A stretch of DNA of 9,908 nt from Pontimonas sp964350865 (GCA_964350865.1 CAYGLJ010000037.1:1-9908); one strand, 5' to 3'. Counted from the stretch's first letter, positions 1-7,037 are shown. Numbers and translations are program-made. The notes: generated from the letters alone by a model not told the origin.

Positions 1-50
1 TGCTCCCGTATTTTCTAGTCAACGGTTCTCAACTTGGCTAAGGAGCCTCC

Positions 51-1400
51 GTGGAAAAATCCGCTACCCCTACAACGTCAAAATCCACAAGCAAGAAAAA
101 GAAGACGGGGGAGCGGACTTACGTCCTCGACACCTCGGTGTTGCTCTCAGATCCGAGGGCCATATTCCGCTTCGCGGAACACCAGGTTGTCCTTCCGGTG
201 GTGGTCATCTCTGAGCTTGAGAAGAAGCGCCACGATCCCGAGATTGGTTACTTCGCCCGCCAAGCACTGCGGAACCTGGACGAGCTTCGATCCAAGCACG
301 AGCGACTGGACTTCCCTATTTCCGTGGGGGAGGGTGGCTCGCTTCGGGTGGAGCTGAATCACTCCAACCAGTCTGTGCTTCCTAGCGGGCTCCAGTTGGG
401 GGATAACGACTCCAGGATTCTTTCCGTTGCCCTGAACCTCTCCAATGAGGGCCTCGAGGTCACGGTGGTCTCCAAGGACCTCCCCATGCGCGTGAAGGCT
501 GCCTCCGTGGGTCTTGCGGCCGAGGAGTACCGAGCCGAACTAGCACCGGAGTCCGGTTGGACCGGTATCGCAGAAATTGCGATGGGTGCTGAGGAGATGG
601 CGGAGCTCTATGACGCCGAGACCATGAAGTCGAAGACCGTCAAGGACATGCCGGTCAACACCTCCCTGGTCATCTCCTCCGAGCGCGGATCTGCTCTGGG
701 CCGCGTTACCTCACCGGGAGTCATCTCCGTGGTGCGAGGAGATCGCGACCTCTTTGGCCTCAATGGCCGCTCTGCAGAGCAGAGGTTGGCCATTGATGTG
801 TTGCTGGATCCCTCCGTCGGCATTGTGTCACTGGGTGGACGTGCTGGAACCGGTAAGTCGGCTTTGGCTCTGTGTGCTGGTCTTGAGGCTGTCCTGGAGC
901 GCCAACTACACCGCAAGATCATGGTGTTCCGCCCTCTCTACGCCGTGGGAGGCCAGGACCTCGGTTACTTGCCAGGTGATGCCAACGAGAAGATGAACCC
1001 CTGGGCTGAAGCCACCTTCGACACTCTGAGTTCGGTGGTGTCTCACAACGTGGTGGAAGAGATTATGGAGCGCGGTCTCCTCGAGGTTCTTCCGCTCACC
1101 CACATCCGAGGACGCTCCCTCCACGATGCCTTCGTCATCGTGGACGAGGCTCAGTCCTTGGAGCGCAATGTATTGCTGACGATGCTCTCTCGCATCGGAC
1201 AGAACTCTCGCGTTGTCCTCACCCACGATGTTGCCCAGCGCGACAACCTGCGGGTGGGACGCCACGACGGTGTCGCCAGCGTTATCGAAGCTCTGAAGGG
1301 TCAGTCGCTCTTTGCCCACCTGACCCTGATGCGCTCCGAGCGCAGCGCGATTGCTGCGTTAGTGACGGACTTGCTGGAAGAGGGTAACCAGGTCGCCTAA
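51..1400 (+). CDS. phoH2: PhoH-like protein with N-terminal PIN domain (PhoH2-type RNA helicase/ribonuclease)
   Basis: A 449-aa two-domain protein. The PIN nuclease domain covers about residues 23-145: YVLDTSVLL has the first acidic residue at D27, ISELEKKR has E55, and GDNDSRIL has D118 and D120, together a plausible metal-binding cluster. After a linker, the PhoH ATPase domain (about 231-449) carries Walker A GRAGTGKS (K269) and Walker B FVIVDEAQ (D365, E366). Actinobacterial PhoH2 homologues of about this length are known as ATP-dependent RNA helicases joined to a sequence-specific RNase, so a cytosolic role in RNA turnover is likely; the natural substrate cannot be read from sequence. The GTG start at 51 is supported by AAGGAG at 40-45, five nt upstream. 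Residues 10-22 are Lys/Ser/Thr-rich and probably disordered. Only 50 nt of upstream DNA is present, so its promoter and operon status are open. The gene ends in a 4-bp overlap with convergent fumC. Confidence 0.93.
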   Translation: MEKSATPTTSKSTSKKKKTGERTYVLDTSVLLSDPRAIFRFAEHQVVLPVVVISELEKKRHDPEIGYFARQALRNLDELRSKHERLDFPISVGEGGSLRVELNHSNQSVLPSGLQLGDNDSRILSVALNLSNEGLEVTVVSKDLPMRVKAASVGLAAEEYRAELAPESGWTGIAEIAMGAEEMAELYDAETMKSKTVKDMPVNTSLVISSERGSALGRVTSPGVISVVRGDRDLFGLNGRSAEQRLAIDVLLDPSVGIVSLGGRAGTGKSALALCAGLEAVLERQLHRKIMVFRPLYAVGGQDLGYLPGDANEKMNPWAEATFDTLSSVVSHNVVEEIMERGLLEVLPLTHIRGRSLHDAFVIVDEAQSLERNVLLTMLSRIGQNSRVVLTHDVAQRDNLRVGRHDGVASVIEALKGQSLFAHLTLMRSERSAIAALVTDLLEEGNQVA

Positions 1401-2797
1401 AGGCCTGGCGCTGTCATCTTCAGAACATCCAGAGCCAGATCAAGCTCTGCCTCGGTAATCTCGCCGCGCTCCACAAAACCCATCTCGATGACCGATTCCC
1501 GCACGGTCTTCTTGTGCTCGACTGAGTACTTGGCCACCTTGGCAGCGGCCTCGTAGCCAATCACGCGATTCAGCGGCGTCACGATCGACGGGGAGGACTC
1601 TGCGAGCGCGCGAGCGCGCTCCTCGTTGGCCTCGAGGCCAACGACAGTCTTGTCAGCTAGCACGCGGGTCGAATTCGCCAACAAGCGGATGGACTCGAGC
1701 ACCGAGGTGCCCATCACGGGAATGGCAACGTTGAGTTCAAAGTTTCCTGACGCTCCTGCCCAGGCAACAGTCTGGTCGTTGCCAATCACCCGCGCACACA
1801 CCATCAGAACGGCTTCGGGAACGACAGGGTTCACCTTGCCCGGCATGATGGAACTCCCTGGCTGGAGATCAGGGATGTGAAGTTCTCCCAGCCCCGTGTT
1901 GGGACCTGAGCCCATCCATCGGATGTCATTACAAATCTTGGTCAGGGACACCGCAATGATGCGAAGAGCACCGGATGCTTCCACCAGACCATCTCTGGCA
2001 CCCTGGGCCTCAAAGTGGTCTTTGGCTTCGGTAATCGGCAGAGAGGTCGCCTTCGCAAGCTCGGCGATGACCTTCTCGGAGAAGCCCAGGGGAGTGTTGA
2101 TTCCCGTGCCAGTGGCGGTTCCTCCGAGAGGCACCTCGGCAACACGGGGAATCGCGCTCTCGATGCGCTCAATGCCTAGGCGAACCTGTCGGGCATAGCC
2201 GGCGAATTCTTGACCCAGTGTCACCGGGGTGGCATCCATCAGGTGGGTGCGACCGGCTTTGACCATGGTCTTCCACAGCTGTGCCTTGTCCTCCAGGGCT
2301 TTCGCGAGGTAATCGAGGGCTGGGATGAGGGAGTTGATTAATGCTTCGGTGACCGCCACGTGCACAGAGGTGGGGAACACGTCATTGGAGGACTGCGAAG
2401 CGTTCACGTGGTCATTCGGGTGCACTTCCACACCACCGTGGGTGGTGGCGAGGGTCGCGAGCACCTCATTCATGTTCATGTTTGAGGAGGTGCCAGATCC
2501 GGTTTGGTAGGTGTCAACAGGGAAATGATCGTGGTGAGCTCCGCCGATGATCTGCTCCGCAGCTGCCACGATGGCATCGGCGATGGCGGCATCGACGATG
2601 CCAAGCTCCTTGTTGACCAGCGCAGCAGCGCGCTTGATGTGGGCAAGGGCAACAATGTGAGCGGGTTCGAGGCCGCGACCTGAAATGGGGAAGTTCTCCA
2701 CGGCCCGCTGGGTTTGTGCTCGGTAGAGGGCGTTGATGGGTACTCTGACCTCACCCATGGTGTCGTGCTCGATACGGAACTCGGTCGACTCACTCAT
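1397..2797 (-). CDS. fumC: Class II fumarate hydratase (fumarase C)
   Basis: A 466-aa protein of normal family length, in the aspartase/fumarase superfamily. It catalyses the reversible hydration of fumarate to malate in the TCA cycle, in the cytosol, as an iron-independent homotetramer. The superfamily signature GSSIMPGKVNP is at residues 314-324, with S316 matching the catalytic serine of the mobile loop. GRTHLMDATPV holds T184-H185, the pair at the substrate site. TGSGTSSNMNMNEV and NASQSSNDVFPTS, two other active-site segments, are intact. A class II fumarase is preferred over aspartase from overall resemblance, in particular the N-terminal FRIEHDTMGEVRVP and the substrate loops. The ATG start at 2797 has GAGG nine nt upstream. 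It lies downstream of DUF4245 on the same strand with an 89-bp gap and a candidate promoter of its own. Its TAG stop interleaves with the TAA of phoH on the other strand. Confidence 0.97.
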   Translation of the reverse strand: MSESTEFRIEHDTMGEVRVPINALYRAQTQRAVENFPISGRGLEPAHIVALAHIKRAAALVNKELGIVDAAIADAIVAAAEQIIGGAHHDHFPVDTYQTGSGTSSNMNMNEVLATLATTHGGVEVHPNDHVNASQSSNDVFPTSVHVAVTEALINSLIPALDYLAKALEDKAQLWKTMVKAGRTHLMDATPVTLGQEFAGYARQVRLGIERIESAIPRVAEVPLGGTATGTGINTPLGFSEKVIAELAKATSLPITEAKDHFEAQGARDGLVEASGALRIIAVSLTKICNDIRWMGSGPNTGLGELHIPDLQPGSSIMPGKVNPVVPEAVLMVCARVIGNDQTVAWAGASGNFELNVAIPVMGTSVLESIRLLANSTRVLADKTVVGLEANEERARALAESSPSIVTPLNRVIGYEAAAKVAKYSVEHKKTVRESVIEMGFVERGEITEAELDLALDVLKMTAPGL

Positions 2798-2886
2798 TGC
2801 GCTTATCCTCGTTTATCCACAGCCATGGGAGGTAGTCCCTCACCGCTGACAAGCTTACCGAGAGCGCTGTGGCCCGGTGAGGCTGG
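2798..2886 (-). promoter_or_regulatory. Candidate fumC promoter in the DUF4245-fumC gap
   Basis: This 89-bp gap precedes fumC. On the minus strand TAAGCT at 2857-2852 is followed by TGTCAG, resembling the TAGGCTTGAGTCAG seen upstream of fbaA. If it is a -10 box, transcription would start near 2845 and give a leader of about 47 nt that includes the GAGG ribosome binding site (2810-2807). No -35 match is convincing. No hairpin with a T-run separates DUF4245 from fumC, so readthrough from the xseA-xseB-DUF4245 cluster is also possible. Confidence 0.4.
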
Positions 2887-3522
2887 TTAGCGGAGAGCTT
2901 CTTCCGCGAGACGCCACGACACTTCGTTCGCAACCTCTGTCACGCCCTTCGCGTTTGTTCCTCCGACCACGACGATGCTGTCCTCGGTCGAGAAGACCAC
3001 CACGTAGGCGTTATTACCCGTCGGGTCCACGTCTCGTCGGTCATATTCCATCCACTCAACTTGATTCGGTGCATATCCGAGAAGGACCTCACCAGTGCTG
3101 GCGGCTCGCTCCACCCGGTCGGCGACCCACGCTTCGTTAGCGCCAAAGCCTTGATCGATAAAGACATAGGTGTCCTCAGGCCCCAGCAAACCAATCGACC
3201 AGGTCACGTCGGAGCCCGGTTCCGAGGTGACCTCGGCCCTGTTGGATGTCCACAGCTCAGAGAGCATGGGTGTGACAGGTTCACCGGGGAGTTGGTCGGC
3301 GCTTTGTTCTGCGACTTCTCGCCAGTCGATTTGTTGCACGAGGTCCGTATCGGGTCGCACCACCACAATGACGAGCAGCGCGACAATCCCCAATGAGGCC
3401 AACAGCGACCAGACCAGGTTGCGCATATTCTGTCGAGCTTTACGCTCGGCGCGGGCTTTGGCTAGCCGTGCGGCTTTAGCCTCCGGGTCTTCAGGTCCTG
3501 AGGTGATGATGGTTCGGGCCAT
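2887..3522 (-). CDS. DUF4245 family single-pass membrane protein
   Basis: A 211-aa protein of unknown function. The N-terminus (1-35) is charged, rich in Ala, Lys and Arg, and probably cytosolic. One hydrophobic segment follows (about 36-55, LVWSLLASLGIVALLVIVVV), then an extracytoplasmic domain of about 150 residues ending in VSWRLAEEALR. No catalytic motif or cysteine pattern is evident. The DUF4245 assignment rests on this topology, the conserved-looking tail and its place beside xseB, where this family is commonly found in actinobacteria. The start chosen is the ATG at 3522, which overlaps the xseB stop by one base (TAATG), a standard arrangement for translational coupling. An in-frame extension of 20 residues to 3582 would lie inside xseB and reads as low-complexity shadow sequence, so it was not used. 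The role is unknown; the coupling indicates co-expression with exonuclease VII but not necessarily a shared function. Confidence 0.82.
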   Translation of the reverse strand: MARTIITSGPEDPEAKAARLAKARAERKARQNMRNLVWSLLASLGIVALLVIVVVRPDTDLVQQIDWREVAEQSADQLPGEPVTPMLSELWTSNRAEVTSEPGSDVTWSIGLLGPEDTYVFIDQGFGANEAWVADRVERAASTGEVLLGYAPNQVEWMEYDRRDVDPTGNNAYVVVFSTEDSIVVVGGTNAKGVTEVANEVSWRLAEEALR

Positions 3523-3746
3523 TAGGACTCTTCGCGAGCTTTCTTCGCGGCATCCAGGCGCGCCCTCGCCCCCACCAGCCACTCTTCACAGCGAGCAGCG
3601 AGAGCTTCGCCTCGCTCCCACAATCCAATGGATTCCTCCAAAGTGATGCCACCCTGCTCGAGCTTTCCCACCACTGCGACAAGCTCATCCCTGGCCTGCT
3701 CATAGCTCATGGCCTGGATGTCTTCGGGTGTGGTCTTCTCGCTCAT
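3522..3746 (-). CDS. xseB: Exodeoxyribonuclease VII small subunit
   Basis: A 74-aa protein matching the small-subunit family in length and pattern. The core SYEQARDELVAVVGKLEQGGITLEESIGLWERGEAL is the typical helical hairpin, in which YEQA..EL...V..LE.G...LEES..L.E.G is diagnostic. Several copies bind the XseA large subunit to form exonuclease VII, which degrades single-stranded DNA to short oligonucleotides in the cytosol during repair and recombination. The start is not certain: ATG at 3746 is preferred, but an in-frame GTG at 3752 would add two residues and neither has a strong ribosome binding site. It begins 24 nt after the xseA stop on the same strand, and its TAA stop shares one base with the DUF4245 ATG, so the three genes look like one transcript. 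Confidence 0.93.
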   Translation of the reverse strand: MSEKTTPEDIQAMSYEQARDELVAVVGKLEQGGITLEESIGLWERGEALAARCEEWLVGARARLDAAKKAREES

Positions 3747-3770
3747 CCCCACCAGTCTAATCGCGGGACT

Positions 3771-4774
3771 TTAGTCAACATGAGTGTCGATCTCACCCTC
3801 GCTCACCCGGAGACGCAGGGCATCCCCCGAGCTGACCTGATCGGCGCGAGAAATGACGTGACCGTCTTTGTCCCGCACGATCGCGTAGCCGCGATCGAGC
3901 GTGTTTTGTGGCGAGAGGCCTCGCAAGGATCCGCTCAATTGGGCCAGCTGGGCTTGATGGCGCTCTATAACCAAGGCGGAGATGTCAGCACCTCTGGCCA
4001 CTATTTGCAGCAGCTCCTCAGACTTTCGGTCAATCAGAGTGTCAGGGTCTGCCAGTGCTGGCCGGGTGCGAAAAGAATCGAGCCGTTCGATTTCGTACTG
4101 AATGAGCGCGGAAAGCTTCGTGTCGAGGCGGTGCCGGGCCTCCTCAATCAGTTGCTTTTCAGCCTGGACGTCCGGAACCACACGTTTTGCGGCGTCGGTG
4201 GGGGTGGAGGCTCGGAGATCCGCAACATCATCCAGGATGGGGCGATCGGCTTCGTGGCCGATAGCGCTGACCAGGGGTTTTGTGAGTGTCGNNNNNNNNN
4301 NNNNNNNNNNNNNNNNNNNNNNNNNNNNNNNNNNNNNNNNNNNNNNNNNNNNNNNNNNNNNNNNNNNNNNNNNNNNNNNNNNNNNNNNNNNTCCTCGGCG
4401 AGCTGAGCTCTCAGCTTCGCGAGCTTTTCCAGGATCTCGCCGATGCCGGTGTGACGCATCTCCAGCACATTCATGCTGAGTGTTCCACCCTTGACCCACC
4501 AGCTGGGCTTGATCTGGGCGATTACCCGATCGCCCTGGTTTAGCCCCTGAGGGATGTTCTCTTGAGTGCGACGCCAAACGGTGATGGACACCTGAGCATC
4601 AGCTTCGGTGTCGGAGAGTTTCCCGTAGATGTTGCCGGCGGACTGGCCCCATTGGGTGATCTCTGCCTCCACCCAGACCGGACCAAGACGTTCGATATAG
4701 CCACCCATCAACTCGGAGAGCTTCTGGATGGACCAGGGAGCTTCGGGGGAGGAATCGTTTGAGGTGGCGGACAT
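3771..4774 (-). CDS. xseA: Exodeoxyribonuclease VII large subunit, interrupted by an assembly gap
   Basis: This is the catalytic subunit of exonuclease VII, partner of the adjacent xseB. Two intact ends are visible. The N-terminal part (about 127 residues) has the OB-fold DNA-binding domain: WSIQKLSELMGGYIERLGPVWVEAEITQW, then GNIYGKLSD and GDRVIAQIKPSWWVKGGTLSMNV. The C-terminal part (about 172 residues) has KPLVSAIGHEADRPILDDVADLRASTPTDAAKRVVPD, a helical region, and the ending LSPQNTLDRGYAIVRDKDGHV. The middle lies in 100 Ns, so the region where relatives carry GLF...LP.RIG.ITG and RGGGS is unseen. The two visible parts are in different frames across the Ns, as expected of an arbitrary-length placeholder and not evidence of a frameshift. 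Restoring about 100 codons would give roughly 400 residues, normal for the family. ATG at 4774 is preferred over the in-frame GTG at 4777 because a -10-like TAGCCT lies eight nt before the ATG. Confidence 0.93.
4292..4391. other. Assembly gap (100 Ns) inside xseA
   Basis: A run of exactly 100 undetermined bases, the usual placeholder for a scaffold join of unknown length. It interrupts xseA after codon 128 and one partial codon (GAN, Asp or Glu), and xseA resumes at a partial codon NCG followed by TLTKPLVSAIGHE. The flanks therefore do not support treating the gap as 100 true bases. Confidence 0.97.
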
Positions 4775-4833
4775 CACGTCCCAGGCTAAGACACTCAGCC
4801 GGCTTCCCGGTAGCGCCCTCTACACTGGTGCCC
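4775..4833. promoter_or_regulatory. Divergent promoter region for xseA (-) and ispH (+), both probably leaderless
   Basis: This 59-bp region separates two divergent genes. On the plus strand TACACT (4821-4826) lies seven nt before the ispH GTG at 4834. On the minus strand TAGCCT (4788-4783) lies eight nt before the xseA ATG at 4774. Both match TAnnnT, with the most conserved second A and final T. The distances put the predicted transcription start at or within two bases of each start codon, and neither gene has a good Shine-Dalgarno sequence. Leaderless mRNAs are common in actinobacteria. No TTGACA-like -35 is visible for either. Confidence 0.5.
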
Positions 4834-5904
4834 GTGAGTATTAGCAATGGCGGTGTGGCAACGCTCGAAGCCCCCCTCATCCCGGAGCGTCGGGACAAGC
4901 TTCAGCCCACCTCGGTGACTGGTCATCGCCGCATTCTGCTGGCAGCCCCTCGCGGCTACTGCGCGGGTGTCGACCGCGCGGTCATTGCCGTGGAGAAGGC
5001 TTTGGAGCGCTACGGCGCTCCCATCTATGTTCGCAAACAGATTGTTCACAACATCCACGTCGTGCGTGAGCTTGAATCCAAGGGCGTCATCTTTGTTGAT
5101 GAGGTAGCCGAGGTTCCCGAGGGCTCCAACATTGTCTTCTCTGCCCACGGGGTGTCACCCATGGTGGTTCAGCAAGCGGAGGATCGCTCCCTGAACGCCA
5201 TCGATGCCACGTGTCCTCTGGTCACGAAGGTGCACCGCGAAGCGGTGCGCTTCTCAGGCCAGGACTACCACATCCTCCTTATTGGTCACGAAGGCCACGA
5301 AGAGGTTGAAGGCACCATGGGGCACGCCCCCGAGCACACCACTTTGGTTAACGACCCGGATGAGGCGGACCGCATTGAGGTCCCCGAGACCGAGAACCTC
5401 ATCTGGTTATCCCAAACCACGTTGAGTGTGGACGAGACCATGGAGACCGTCCGTCGTCTGCGCGCTCGCTTCCCGCACTTGCAAGATCCCCCGAGCGACG
5501 ACATCTGTTATGCGACTCAGAATCGTCAGGTCGCAATCAAGAAGATTGCACCGGAATGTGACTTAGTGATCGTGGTGGGATCTCCGAACTCCTCCAACAG
5601 TGTTCGCCTGGTCGAAGTCGCCCTGGAATACGGGGCAAAAGCGTCCTACCGGGTCGACTACGCCAGTGAAATCAAGCAGGAATGGCTCGAAGGCGTGGAG
5701 ACCATCGGCGTCACCTCGGGCGCGTCAGTGCCGGAGATTCTGGTGGACCAGACGCTGGCGGACCTAGCCGATGCCGGCTTCACCGATGTGGAAGAAATCC
5801 GCACCGCAGAAGAGGACCTTCAGTTCTCTCTCCCGAAGGAGCTCCGCAAGGACGCTTCGGGAAATGTTGACCGCACCACGCTCGGTGGGCGCAACCGCTC
5901 CTAG
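4834..5904 (+). CDS. ispH: 4-hydroxy-3-methylbut-2-enyl diphosphate reductase (IspH/LytB)
   Basis: A 356-aa iron-sulfur enzyme that performs the last step of the MEP pathway, reducing HMBPP to isopentenyl and dimethylallyl diphosphate in the cytosol. The three conserved cysteines that bind the cluster are present: C43 in APRGYCAGVDRAV, C127 in DATCPLVTKVHR and C225 in DDICYATQNRQ. The conserved HNIHVV, FSAHGVSP, GHEGHEEVEGTMG, QTTLSVDET, GSPNSSNS and GVTSGASVPE segments are also intact, so the enzyme should be active. The reading frame is open back to 4759, but the upstream residues are unlike the family. GTG at 4834 is preferred because it gives a usual length and lies seven nt after a TACACT -10 box; GTG at 4828 is the nearest alternative. 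It is divergent from xseA and ends in a CTAG overlap with convergent fbaA. Confidence 0.96.
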   Translation: MSISNGGVATLEAPLIPERRDKLQPTSVTGHRRILLAAPRGYCAGVDRAVIAVEKALERYGAPIYVRKQIVHNIHVVRELESKGVIFVDEVAEVPEGSNIVFSAHGVSPMVVQQAEDRSLNAIDATCPLVTKVHREAVRFSGQDYHILLIGHEGHEEVEGTMGHAPEHTTLVNDPDEADRIEVPETENLIWLSQTTLSVDETMETVRRLRARFPHLQDPPSDDICYATQNRQVAIKKIAPECDLVIVVGSPNSSNSVRLVEVALEYGAKASYRVDYASEIKQEWLEGVETIGVTSGASVPEILVDQTLADLADAGFTDVEEIRTAEEDLQFSLPKELRKDASGNVDRTTLGGRNRS

Positions 5905-6923
5905 AGCTTCTTGCCCGCTGAACCCAGCTGCTTCGTGGCTTCCACCACGCGCGCTGCCATGTGGGTCTCCGCAGCCTTACCCCAGACTCTGGGGTCATAG
6001 AGCTTTTTGTTGCCGACTTCGCCATCAATTCGAAGGACTCCGTCGTAGTTGGCCATCATGTGGCCAGCGACGGAGCGCGTGTAGGCGTATTGAGTATCGG
6101 TGTCGATGTTCATCTTGATCACACCGTTACGCACTGCTTCGGCGATTTCTTCCTCAGTGCTTCCGGAGCCACCGTGGAAGACGAGGTCCATGGGCTTCTC
6201 GCCGGTTCCATACTTTGCCTGGAGGCCCGCCTGGATTTCGGCGAGAAGCTCGGGGCGGAGCTTTACGTTGCCCGGCTTGTACACACCGTGGACATTGCCA
6301 AACGTGAGTGCTGCCATATAGCGACCCTGTTCTCCGAGACCAAGGGCCTCCACGGTCGCAATGGCGTCGTCGAGGGTTGTGTAGAGGCTGTCATTAATGT
6401 CGTGACTGACGCCGTCCTCTTCGCCACCGACAACACCGATTTCCACTTCCAAAATGGAGTGGATGGCTTTCATGCGGGGCAGTAGGTCTTTGGCGATCTC
6501 TAAGTTCTCCGCCAGCGGCACTGCCGAGCCATCCCACATGTGGCTTTGGAAAATCGGGTTGCCTCCCGCTTTCACGGCCTCTTCACTCGCGGCAATCAGG
6601 GGCATCACGAAGCCATCGAGTGCGTCTTTCGGGCAGTGATCAGTGTGGAGGGCGACCTTCACGGGGTAGTTCTTTGCCACCTCGGTGGCAAAAGCCGCAA
6701 AAGCGAGCGCGCCGGAGGCGCGTGCTTTCACGGTTTGACCGGCGAAGAAGTCAGCACCACCGGTGGAGACCTGAATGATGCCATCGGACTCAGCCTCGCT
6801 CAGTCCCTGAAGGACGGCGTTGATGGTGGAGGAGCTGGAGACATTAATGGCGGGGAAAGCGAAACCTTGAGTCTTCGCTCCATCGAGCATCGCGGCATAT
6901 TCTTCGGGGGTAGCAACAGGCAT
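5901..6923 (-). CDS. fbaA: Class II (zinc-dependent) fructose-bisphosphate aldolase
   Basis: A 340-aa enzyme that interconverts fructose 1,6-bisphosphate with dihydroxyacetone phosphate and glyceraldehyde 3-phosphate, in glycolysis and gluconeogenesis. Class II features are clear. ALHTDHCPK gives catalytic D95 and zinc ligand H96. EVEIGVVGGEEDGV (159-172) is the class II glycine/glutamate loop. NVHGVYKPG has zinc ligand H212, and LVFHGGSGS has zinc ligand H250 and the phosphate-binding glycines. NIDTDTQ binds substrate. Length and sequence fit the FbaA-type branch (E. coli FbaA type, also in mycobacteria), not the shorter GatY/KbaY type. A TTG at 6935 could add four residues, but the ATG at 6923 has GGAG six nt upstream (6933-6930) and starts MPVATPEEY, as relatives do. 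It diverges from glpX, the next enzyme of gluconeogenesis, and converges on ispH with a 4-bp overlap. Confidence 0.97.
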   Translation of the reverse strand: MPVATPEEYAAMLDGAKTQGFAFPAINVSSSSTINAVLQGLSEAESDGIIQVSTGGADFFAGQTVKARASGALAFAAFATEVAKNYPVKVALHTDHCPKDALDGFVMPLIAASEEAVKAGGNPIFQSHMWDGSAVPLAENLEIAKDLLPRMKAIHSILEVEIGVVGGEEDGVSHDINDSLYTTLDDAIATVEALGLGEQGRYMAALTFGNVHGVYKPGNVKLRPELLAEIQAGLQAKYGTGEKPMDLVFHGGSGSTEEEIAEAVRNGVIKMNIDTDTQYAYTRSVAGHMMANYDGVLRIDGEVGNKKLYDPRVWGKAAETHMAARVVEATKQLGSAGKKL

Positions 6924-7037
6924 GAGGGTCTCCAAGATGGGGGACAGGGCTGACTCAAGCCTATCCCGCCGGTGTGGCCTGCCCGAGGACTAGGCTTGAG
7001 ACAGTCAATGCCCGCTCCATCTCCTGGAGGATTCGCA
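6924..7037. promoter_or_regulatory. Divergent fbaA-glpX promoter region
   Basis: A 114-bp region between two divergent genes of one pathway. The plus strand has TAGGCT at 6991-6996 (candidate glpX -10, start near 7003, leader about 35 nt with GGAGG at 7026-7030). The minus strand has the same TAGGCT at 6963-6958 (candidate fbaA -10, start near 6951, leader about 28 nt with GGAG at 6933-6930). Only 27 bp lie between the two -10 boxes, so the -35 regions would overlap and two polymerases could hardly bind at once. No TTGACA-like -35 was found on either strand. Confidence 0.6.
6950..7004. repeat. 14-bp inverted repeat, one mismatch, flanking a 27-bp centre
   Basis: The right arm reads TAGGCTTGAGACAG at 6991-7004. 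The left arm, read on the minus strand from 6963 to 6950, is TAGGCTTGAGTCAG. They differ at one position of 14, and the dyad centre is at about 6977. Each arm coincides with the -10 box and start-site region of one of the divergent genes fbaA and glpX. This could be two copies of a strong promoter core, an operator pair for one regulator, or both. Confidence 0.8.

Noticed and set aside
1..50. TATTTT at 9-14 as a phoH -10 box.
   Set aside because: It fits TAnnnT, but with 50 nt of context and a normal ribosome binding site there is no way to separate a promoter from the end of an upstream gene.
3523..3582. A 20-residue N-terminal extension of DUF4245.
   Set aside because: It would lie wholly within xseB in another frame and is Gly/Arg/Ser-rich; the TAATG overlap at 3520-3524 gives a better start.
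3170..3646. A 158-codon plus-strand frame opposite DUF4245 and xseB.
   Set aside because: It runs across the coupled xseB/DUF4245 junction and is Ser/Arg/Thr-rich shadow sequence.
3771..4774. Apparent frameshift in xseA between its two halves.
   Set aside because: The frame change occurs only across the 100-N placeholder, whose length is arbitrary; both flanks are intact and family-typical.
5961..6485. A 174-codon plus-strand frame opposite fbaA.
   Set aside because: fbaA on the minus strand has all zinc ligands and motifs; the antisense translation looks random.
6924..6935. TTG at 6935 as an extended start for fbaA.
   Set aside because: The TTG overlaps the GGAG that correctly positions the ATG at 6923, and relatives begin at the MPVATPE segment.
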